A DNA stretch of 38,567 bases, taken from Acidobacteria bacterium Ga0077551 (lineage in GTDB: Bacteria; Pseudomonadota; Alphaproteobacteria; Caulobacterales; Hyphomonadaceae). Below are positions 32,327 to 38,567 of this stretch, piece by piece. The stretch lies in the NCBI GenBank assembly GCA_001464545.1, contig LNFC01000003.1:1-38567 (forward strand). Direction: 5' to 3'. Below the pieces are notes generated by a model. That model was not told the DNA's origin, made no database searches, and was given only the letters and a program-made list of their open reading frames with translations. A program made the translations under genes and the position numbers. Position 1 is the first letter of the stretch, and the number at the start of each line of letters is the position of its first letter.

Positions 32327-34192
32327 ATGCACAAGTGGGTTCTTGGTTCAGACTGGACTGTAGAGGCAGAACTGGTGACGAGCCGGGAGCTCGTGGGCCG
32401 TCTGGCTGCTGATACGGCGGGCCGGGTTGCAGCGTGCATCATCGTCGCTGGCCTTGTCGGATACGCAGCGTCATTTTCATTGGCTGTCGCCTGGGCATCA
32501 CTGATTTTCGTGAATGAGTTCACGGAGATCCGGATCGCTCGCAACATCAAGAATATCTCTCCGTCTGCCGGTCGATGGCTGACGCCATACTTCGCTCATC
32601 TGGGTCTCGGATCGAGTCTTTGGACTGCGATGTGCCTGATGCTTTGGACAACTGGCGACGTCGTCAATATGCTGATGGCAGGTGCCATTCTACTCGGTAT
32701 TCTGATCCATGTGTCCCTGTTCTACAATGAGAGCCGGCTGCAGACCCTGGTAACGGGCCTGCCTCCCATCATCGGTGCTGTCACCATGATCGCGTGGTCG
32801 ACTTTCAGCCCGGAGCTTCGGGGCGAAGACAAGATCGTCGCGATCGTCGCGCTCGGAACGCTCGTGGGTTATCTCAGCGCCGGGGCTTATCGCAGTCTCA
32901 TGACGCGTGAAACCTTGCGGGCGCTCGTCGTGAAGACGACACGTCTTGCAGCAGAAGACCCGCTTACCGGCCTTCAGAACAGACGCGCCTTTGTGGACCT
33001 GGTCACAAGCCAGACGCAGGGCGGGCTTTCGCCGATCCTGGCTTTCATCGATCTTGACCGGTTCAAGCCTCTGAACGACCAATATGGGCATTCGGTCGGC
33101 GACGAAGTTCTCAAGGAGATTTCCAGGCGACTGGTCCAGCCCGGCGTCATCGCCTCCGCGCGTCTGGGGGGCGACGAGTTTGCGGTGCTGATCGCGCCTT
33201 CTGAAGTCGCCGGCGACGACCAGCGCACAATTCAGTCCCTGCACCAGCGGCTTACTGCGCCGATAGACTCAGAAGCAGGACTTGTTTCGGTTGGCGCTTC
33301 AATCGGCTGGGTCGGGCCGGGCAAAGTGGGATTGACCGTATCGGAACTTTTCCACTCGGCTGACGTTGCTATGCGCCGCGCCAAGGTCGACCGCCTTGGT
33401 TTTGTCGAGTTCGATACAATCGTTGATTCTGCCGCGCTCGCGTCCTCAGCGATCGAGATTGCCTTGCGCCAGGCTGTGCCGGACGGCAAGATCCGCGCGG
33501 CTCTCCAACCAATCATCTCCGCCAGCGACGGCAAGATTGTGACCATGGAACTTCTCGCGCGCTGGCCAGGCAGCGGGTTTCCGAGAGACCCAGCGCCGAA
33601 TGAGTTCATTCCGATTGCCGAACGTATCGGCCTCCTGAACGACATGCTCTGGTCAATGTTAAACCAAGCCTTGCCGACGGTGGCCGCCAGCAACTGGTCA
33701 TTGGCGATCAACGTCTCACCTTCGCAGCTGACCTCGCGGCTGTTCCTCGCAAGGCTCAGCGCCGTCATTGCCCGGCACCGCATTCCGCCGCAGCGAATCG
33801 AACTCGAAGTGACCGAGCAGGTCGCCTTCCGGAACGTAGTCGAAAACTGCGAGGTACTTGATGAGGCCCGTAAGCTCGGTTTCAGGATCGTGCTCGATGA
33901 TTTTGGCGCCGGGTATTCTTCCCTCGCGATTCTTGACCGTCTGCCGCTCGACAAGATCAAGCTCGACCAGGCATTCGTCGGCGATCTGAGAGACCGCGCG
34001 GTCACGCAGAAGATCATGCGCGCGACCGTCGCACTTGCACATGAACTTGGGATGGTCTGCACGGTCGAGGGGATCGAAAGCGCTGAAACGGCAGCGCTGG
34101 TTGCCTCGTTCGGCTGCGACCAGATGCAGGGCTACTTGATCGGCATGCCCGAATTGGTCGAACCCGTTGCCTGCCGCTTGCAACGTGCCTGA
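32327..34192 (+). CDS. GGDEF-EAL membrane protein (cyclic-di-GMP synthesis and breakdown)
   Basis: A 621-residue protein. About residues 30-195 contain several hydrophobic helices forming a membrane sensor. GGDEF at 281-285 is intact (ARLGGDEFAVL). The EAL domain keeps ExLxR (E408, L410, R412; the signature reads ELL rather than EAL), DDFGAGYSS (D524, D525), the Glu in EVTEQ, the Lys in DKIKLD and EGIES, so both activities may be present. No I-site RxxD was noticed in front of GGDEF. It is separate from the exporter gene by 220 bases of non-coding DNA, with ATG 32327 after a weak ribosome-binding site. Confidence 0.93.
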   Translation: MHKWVLGSDWTVEAELVTSRELVGRLAADTAGRVAACIIVAGLVGYAASFSLAVAWASLIFVNEFTEIRIARNIKNISPSAGRWLTPYFAHLGLGSSLWTAMCLMLWTTGDVVNMLMAGAILLGILIHVSLFYNESRLQTLVTGLPPIIGAVTMIAWSTFSPELRGEDKIVAIVALGTLVGYLSAGAYRSLMTRETLRALVVKTTRLAAEDPLTGLQNRRAFVDLVTSQTQGGLSPILAFIDLDRFKPLNDQYGHSVGDEVLKEISRRLVQPGVIASARLGGDEFAVLIAPSEVAGDDQRTIQSLHQRLTAPIDSEAGLVSVGASIGWVGPGKVGLTVSELFHSADVAMRRAKVDRLGFVEFDTIVDSAALASSAIEIALRQAVPDGKIRAALQPIISASDGKIVTMELLARWPGSGFPRDPAPNEFIPIAERIGLLNDMLWSMLNQALPTVAASNWSLAINVSPSQLTSRLFLARLSAVIARHRIPPQRIELEVTEQVAFRNVVENCEVLDEARKLGFRIVLDDFGAGYSSLAILDRLPLDKIKLDQAFVGDLRDRAVTQKIMRATVALAHELGMVCTVEGIESAETAALVASFGCDQMQGYLIGMPELVEPVACRLQRA

Positions 34193-34903
34193 ACCGGGGC
34201 CTTGGCGTCACGCGTCCAGTTCGAAGGCCTGACGCTTTTTGCGCCGGCAAAAGTGGATCAGTTTGTCTGAACGGGAAACGGGCGCCGAATATCTGAATTG
34301 ACCTGCGCCGCGAGTATTCCTGCATTTGTGTCGAGAATTTTCACCCGAATGAACCGCTCCCCAAAGTCAGGGAAGAAGGCGTCTACAAAGCTAGGGGCTA
34401 TTCAGCCCGGGCGTCGGGCTCTCGAAGAACGCCACACCTCGCGCCGCATTAAAACCTGGCCAGCAAATTGTCTGATGCCGATGATCTGCGCGTAAGGCGG
34501 TTTATCAATGCAAAAGAAATCCAAAATTGTGGGACAATAAAGACGTTTTTGTATCTCTACGCGGGTGCCTTGAATCGCAAACACTGTTGCCTGACCCAGC
34601 AGTTAGCGGGATGGCGCAGCGCTAAGCCATCACGCGACCAGAAGAAATTGATCCGACAATGCATGCGATCCCCGATCACGAAGCGGTGCCTGCAGCAGAG
34701 TTCTGCTCTTGCCTGCAGATACGCCGCGCTTGCCGCCTCAATGTCGAAATTGCCTGTCGACGGCATACAGCAGAGAGACGCCAGCGCGCAACTTGCCGAG
34801 GTCACAAGACAACCGTAAGGTATGCGATAGGGGGAACTGACCGATAAATCCAGATGAGCTGGCTTGCCGGTCATTGGCCTCGCATACATTTCGGGACAGA
34901 TGC
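34193..34903 (+). other. Non-coding gap of about 710 bases
   Basis: No convincing gene was found on either strand; the open frames here have no recognisable protein pattern. A locally AT-rich stretch (about 34500-34560) holds the inverted repeat ATTGT-GGG-ACAAT (34526-34538), and TTAGCG-N11-CGCTAA lies at 34603-34625. Both could be regulatory for the histidine kinase, but they are short. This may be a decayed gene or a long leader. Confidence 0.4.
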
Positions 34904-37900
34904 ATGGATACGGCAGATTTCTTCTTCGAACATCACCCAGATCCAATGTGGGTGTGCGATACAGAAAGTCTGAGGTTTCTCAAAGTTAACCGCGCCGCCA
35001 TTGAGCAGTATGGATTCTCGCTCGAAGAATTCCTTGCAATGACGATAAAAGACATCCGGCCGGCAGAAGATATTGCATACTTTCTGCAAGACATGCCATC
35101 GGAGATCACGGCGCGCTCGGAACCGGAAATCCATCGTCACAAAAAAAAATCCGGCCAAGTAATCTTTGTACGGATCTCCTCGTCTGATGCTGAATTCGAA
35201 GGACGCCGCTGCAAGATTTTGTGCGCCGTTGACGTGTCCGAACTTGTACTCGCACGGGACACGCTTGCTGACGGGGCACCTCATGAACGGGCGCTGAGAG
35301 CCAAAGTCGAAGCGATCGCACAACGCTTTAAGGCGCTTTTCGAGGCGATACCGTCACGGTTGTTGATCTTGGCCCCTCAGAGTTACGAAATACTTGCGGC
35401 CAGCAACTCGTATTTTGAAGCGGTCAACCTCAGCCGTGAAGAGTTGGTCGGTCGCAAGCTTTTCGATGTTTTCCCTGACACTCCGGGACACAGAAGTGCC
35501 AAGGCGCTAGCAGACATGCGCGCGTCATTGCGGCGCGCAGAAGAGACGCGCACTACCGATATCATGCCGATTATGCACTATCCTCTCGGCCTGCGAACCG
35601 GCGGCGCCGATAACGAGCACTTGCGATACTGGTCGCGCGCCAACCATCCCGTGCTCGGCTCGGACGGCTCGATTGCATTTATCATTCACCATATCGAGGA
35701 CGTGACAGAGCACCTGCAAGCAGGCGAACAACCCTCTCAGGCGCAGGGCGAAGCTTATAATGCGCCCTTCCTTCCTGCTGTACTTAGCAACAGCGCGCTG
35801 AAGCAGTCCAATCTTCATCTGCAACAACAGAAGGAGAGCTTCGAGGCCGTGCAACGCCTCTTGGCGATCGGCATCTGGCGACTAGACCTATCCACATCGC
35901 GCCTCGACTGGTCTGACAATTTCAATGAGATCTATGGCACGAACCCCGGCGAGTTTGCGAATGAATTTGAAGGCTACCTCGCCCTCGTGCATCCGGATGA
36001 CCGGTCTAGAGTTCGAGAGAATTTTCGCCGGTTCCTCGCGGCCGGCAAGCGGATCGTGCGGTTCAACCACCGTGTCCTGCGCCGGGACGGCAATGTTGTG
36101 CACGTACGAGGGGTTGGGGAAATCACGCAAACACTTCAGGGCCCTGTCCTCACGGGCGTAATGCAAGATGTCACGGCTCAGGAAACTCTGACCTCCCAGC
36201 TGAAGCTTCTGGGCGAGTCTGTATCGAGGCTGCACGACGTGATCGTCATCACCGAGTCAAATGCCAACAGCCCGCCGGATGACGACCGGATCGTTTTCGT
36301 GAATGAGGCCTTCCATCGGCACACAGGAATGGAAAAAGTTGAAGTCGCGCGCATCGCCACATTTGAAGATGGCCGTTCGGACTTGGCGAATCCAAAAATC
36401 GAACTGATCATGAGAGCGCTCAAGGTTCGCGAGCCTTCCCGGTCCAGGCTGCTGAACAGCGACTCAGACTTTGCCGTGGAACTTGACGTCGTCCCGGTCG
36501 CCAATGGCACCGAACAAGCGACACACTGGATACATGTCCTTCGGGACGTTACGGAGCGCCAAAGGGCGGAAGCCGAACGCGTGGAGGCAGACGAGCGTTT
36601 CCGACTTGTGACGGAAGCTACAAGTGACGTCATAAGGGATTGGAATCTCAATACAAACAGCTTTTGGTGGAGCACCAATTTTTCCAGATCGTTTGGCCAT
36701 CACGGCCAGCATCCGAGCGACGGAGACCGTTTCTGGCGCGACAATATCCACCCGGATGACCGTGACCGCGTGTTGAAGAGCCTCGATAGCTTCGTCGATG
36801 GCCATGGAGCGGTTTGGTCTGAGGAATACAGGTTCATGCGCGCGGATGGCCGCATACGGTGGGTGTCTGACCGTGCACTGATCATCCGAGATGAAACCGG
36901 TCGCGGCCAACGACTCATCGGCAGCATGATGGATTTCACGGACAAGCAGGAAATGGAGCAGCGTCTGCGCCAGAAGGAGCGGCTTGAAGCGATTGGCCAG
37001 CTCACCGGCGGGCTCGCGCACGATTTCAACAACTTGCTTACTGTCATCATGGGAAACAGCGAGACCCTCGCGGATCAGCTGCCGGAGGGCCCTCATAGAC
37101 AGAGGGCCGAACTCATATTGTCGGCATCTTTGAATGGCGCCGAGCTGATCCGGCGACTATTGGCTTTTGGCCGGCGTCAACCGCTTCATGTCAAGCCCTG
37201 CAATGTCAACACGATAGCCACGGAAACTCTGGCATTCATCGACAAAGCCATGCCGAAGACCATAGAGGTGCAGTCGAGCTTTGCTGAAGAGCTTTGGACA
37301 AGCGCGATCGATGGCCCGCAGCTTCAGACGGCCTTGCTCAATCTCTGCCTCAACGCACGCGACGCGATGCGCAGTGGCGGCAGGCTGACCCTTGAGACGG
37401 CCAACCAGGTTATCGACGAACCACATCCGTTGCAGGTCGAGTCTGGGCGCAGAGAGTATGTCATGATCGCCGTCACGGACACAGGAGAAGGAATGACGCC
37501 GGACGTGCTTGAGCGGGTTTATGAACCCTTTTTCACAACCAAGCCTCCCGGTGAAGGTTCAGGCTTGGGCCTCAGCATGGTGTACGGCTTTGTGCGCCAA
37601 CTGGATGGGTTCGTTAAGATCGAATCCTATCCGGGCGCCGGAACATGTGTGAGGCTATATTTTCCACGCTGGACAGATGCCGAAACTCACCAGCCTGGCA
37701 GCATAGCAGAACAGGTTCGCCAAGGGCTGCCGGCGCACGTTCTGGTCGTCGAAGACAGCGAGCCTGTGCGTGCCTACGCTTCGGGACTGTTCCGTGACCT
37801 CGGTGTAAAAGTAAGTAATGCGGAACACGCTGAGGAGGCCCTGGAGGTTCTGACGACGACGCCTGAAATTGATCTTCTGTTCACGGATATTGTCCTTCCA

Positions 37901-38098
37901 GGAGGCAAGGACGGCACTGCGCTTGCTATGGAAGCCAGAGTGCTTCGGCCGTCCATATTGGTCCTTTTTACAACCGGCTACGCGCCGAAATCTGTATTGT
38001 CCGAGGATGTCACCGAAATGGGCGAGCTCCTGCTTCCCAAGCCCTACCGGAGAGAAGAACTGGAGCGGAAATTGCGCGCTCTGCTGCAGCGGCATTGA
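34904..38098 (+). CDS. Soluble hybrid histidine kinase with multiple PAS domains and a receiver
   Basis: A 1064-residue sensor kinase with no membrane helix. About five PAS domains fill residues 1-680 (the third and fifth are PAS_3-like, with HPDDRSRV and HPDDRDRV). The HisKA box is QLTGGLAHDFNNLLT with the phosphorylated H706. The ATPase domain has NLCLNARDAM (about 810), DTGEGM and GEGSGLGLSMVYGF. A C-terminal receiver begins near residue 944 (VLVVEDSEPVRAY), with its phosphoacceptor Asp near 995 (FTDIVLPGG) and a Lys in KPYRREE. It belongs to the HWE-unrelated, HDFNN-type group. ATG 34904 is preferred; the TTG at 34874 has no support. A broken response regulator gene follows in opposite orientation. 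Confidence 0.93.
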   Translation: MDTADFFFEHHPDPMWVCDTESLRFLKVNRAAIEQYGFSLEEFLAMTIKDIRPAEDIAYFLQDMPSEITARSEPEIHRHKKKSGQVIFVRISSSDAEFEGRRCKILCAVDVSELVLARDTLADGAPHERALRAKVEAIAQRFKALFEAIPSRLLILAPQSYEILAASNSYFEAVNLSREELVGRKLFDVFPDTPGHRSAKALADMRASLRRAEETRTTDIMPIMHYPLGLRTGGADNEHLRYWSRANHPVLGSDGSIAFIIHHIEDVTEHLQAGEQPSQAQGEAYNAPFLPAVLSNSALKQSNLHLQQQKESFEAVQRLLAIGIWRLDLSTSRLDWSDNFNEIYGTNPGEFANEFEGYLALVHPDDRSRVRENFRRFLAAGKRIVRFNHRVLRRDGNVVHVRGVGEITQTLQGPVLTGVMQDVTAQETLTSQLKLLGESVSRLHDVIVITESNANSPPDDDRIVFVNEAFHRHTGMEKVEVARIATFEDGRSDLANPKIELIMRALKVREPSRSRLLNSDSDFAVELDVVPVANGTEQATHWIHVLRDVTERQRAEAERVEADERFRLVTEATSDVIRDWNLNTNSFWWSTNFSRSFGHHGQHPSDGDRFWRDNIHPDDRDRVLKSLDSFVDGHGAVWSEEYRFMRADGRIRWVSDRALIIRDETGRGQRLIGSMMDFTDKQEMEQRLRQKERLEAIGQLTGGLAHDFNNLLTVIMGNSETLADQLPEGPHRQRAELILSASLNGAELIRRLLAFGRRQPLHVKPCNVNTIATETLAFIDKAMPKTIEVQSSFAEELWTSAIDGPQLQTALLNLCLNARDAMRSGGRLTLETANQVIDEPHPLQVESGRREYVMIAVTDTGEGMTPDVLERVYEPFFTTKPPGEGSGLGLSMVYGFVRQLDGFVKIESYPGAGTCVRLYFPRWTDAETHQPGSIAEQVRQGLPAHVLVVEDSEPVRAYASGLFRDLGVKVSNAEHAEEALEVLTTTPEIDLLFTDIVLPGGKDGTALAMEARVLRPSILVLFTTGYAPKSVLSEDVTEMGELLLPKPYRREELERKLRALLQRH

Positions 38099-38119
38099 TG
38101 CCAGCTGGCGCTATAGTGT

Positions 38120-38309
38120 CTAAGGCAGGAGATTGATCCGGTAGCCGACGTTTCGAGCGGTCAGGACACGCTCCGAGCCGTCTTCTCCGAGGATGGTCAG
38201 TTTACGACGCAGCCTTCCGATGTAGGTCTCAAGCGATTTGTCACCCTCGTTATAGGCGCGGCCGAATGCCCTCAGATAGAGATCATTTCGCGCGACGGGA
38301 CGCCCTTGC
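38120..38309 (-). pseudogene. C-terminal fragment of an OmpR-type response regulator, cut by IS66
   Basis: Minus-strand translation from the IS boundary to TAG at 38120-38122 gives a winged-helix DNA-binding domain end: ARNDLYLRAFGRAYNEGDKS, then LETYIGRLRRKL and LTARNVGYRIN, typical of OmpR/PhoB C-termini. The receiver and the first part of the DNA-binding domain are missing on this side, because the frame meets the mobile element at 38310. The rest of the gene may lie beyond the element. It stops 22 bases from the hybrid kinase gene end. Confidence 0.85.
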
Positions 38310-38567
38310 GTAAGCGTCCGGCCTGACCGCCCTTGAGCTGATCAGTTCCCGAATTTCCAGGGCGCGAGTTCTGCGACGCGGTTGATCGGATGATCAGCGA
38401 TCCGTGACAGGACGTTCGTAAGCCAGGCCTGCGGGTCGACGTCATTCAGCTTGGCGGTCTCGATCAGCGTGTAGGCGATGGCTGCGTTATGTCCTCCGCC
38501 CTCGGAGCCTGCGAACATCCAGTTTTTACGGCCTATCGCGAGCCCGCGCATGCCGCGCTCAGCGGCA
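38310..38567 (-). mobile_element. IS66-family insertion sequence, right part, running off the window
   Basis: The element starts at 38310 with GTAAGCGTCCGG, the GTAAGCG end typical of IS66-family inverted repeats, and continues to the window edge. The adjacent eight bases GCCCTTGC (38302-38309) are a candidate 8-base target duplication. The insertion point is inside the response regulator gene. Confidence 0.85.
38342..38567 (-). CDS. tnpC: IS66-family transposase, C-terminal end (partial)
   Basis: The frame enters from the right edge on the minus strand and stops at 38342-38344. It shows the highly conserved IS66 transposase ending: [37 protein letters not shown] and [18 protein letters not shown]. 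The N-terminal and catalytic parts are outside the window. The stop lies 32 bases inside the element's end, as is usual. Confidence 0.92.
   Translation of the reverse strand, partial: AAERGMRGLAIGRKNWMFAGSEGGGHNAAIAYTLIETAKLNDVDPQAWLTNVLSRIADHPINRVAELAPWKFGN

Noticed and set aside
34298..34818. Short frames in the 710-base gap as small genes
   Set aside because: None has a ribosome-binding site with a sensible protein pattern; composition looks random.
1..38567. tRNA or rRNA genes
   Set aside because: No stretch with a T-loop GGTTCGA-type core plus matching acceptor stem was found by eye. A dedicated tRNA scan was not possible.

Overview
The window looks like a piece of chromosome from a GC-rich Gram-negative bacterium, most likely an alphaproteobacterium of the Hyphomonadaceae/Caulobacterales type. 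This rests on the dense set of outer-membrane beta-barrels, ECF sigma factors, cyclic-di-GMP proteins and an ECF promoter motif close to the alphaproteobacterial GGAAC/CGTT type. The taxonomic placement is inference. No rRNA or tRNA gene was seen.

Layout. 0.3-5 kb: a membrane diguanylate cyclase, a Tat/lipoprotein-type flavin amine oxidase and a GPH-type sugar symporter. 5-9.4 kb: two small uncertain genes, an XRE regulator, and a fatty acid hydroxylase/sterol desaturase operon facing a LysR regulator across a T-N11-A palindrome. 9.7-14.1 kb (minus strand): an export set of MMPL-type RND pump, LolA-like periplasmic protein and beta-barrel. It faces a sigma factor/Ser-Thr kinase pair (14.3-17.3 kb) whose sigma factor lacks the usual acidic DAED patch. 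17.4-19.9 kb: a degenerate ABC exporter without Walker A, overlapping a MobB-like P-loop protein. 20-23.7 kb: a porin, a secreted alpha/beta hydrolase with a long unexplained C-terminal extension, and a divergent Asp/Arg-hydroxylase-type oxygenase. 23.9-28.4 kb: a PilZ protein, an ECF sigma/anti-sigma operon, and a divergent secreted subtilisin with an Asp/Gly-rich region followed by a secreted protein of unknown function. 28.8-32.1 kb: a processive GT2 polysaccharide synthase and a TPR/beta-barrel exporter. 32.3-38.1 kb: a GGDEF-EAL protein and a soluble multi-PAS hybrid histidine kinase. 38.1 kb to the end: a response regulator tail cut by an IS66-family element.

Main result. Six intergenic sites between 21.1 and 28.8 kb match GGAAT-N17-CGTT exactly, and a seventh (19.98 kb) matches with GGAAG. 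Each lies just upstream of a gene and points at it: the MobB-like/pseudo-ABC operon, the porin, the hydrolase, the oxygenase, the ECF/anti-sigma operon itself, the subtilisin operon and the polysaccharide synthase operon. About 0.3 exact matches would be expected by chance on both strands of the window. This suggests one ECF-controlled cell-envelope regulon spanning about 12 kb, most simply run by the sigma factor encoded inside it. The combination of protease, polysaccharide synthase/exporter, porin, secreted hydrolase, oxygenase and pseudo-ABC pair is the best candidate here for an undescribed system.

Cyclic-di-GMP proteins (cyclase at 0.4 kb, PilZ at 23.9 kb, GGDEF-EAL at 32.3 kb) surround this island and may control polysaccharide output, but nothing in the sequence proves the link.
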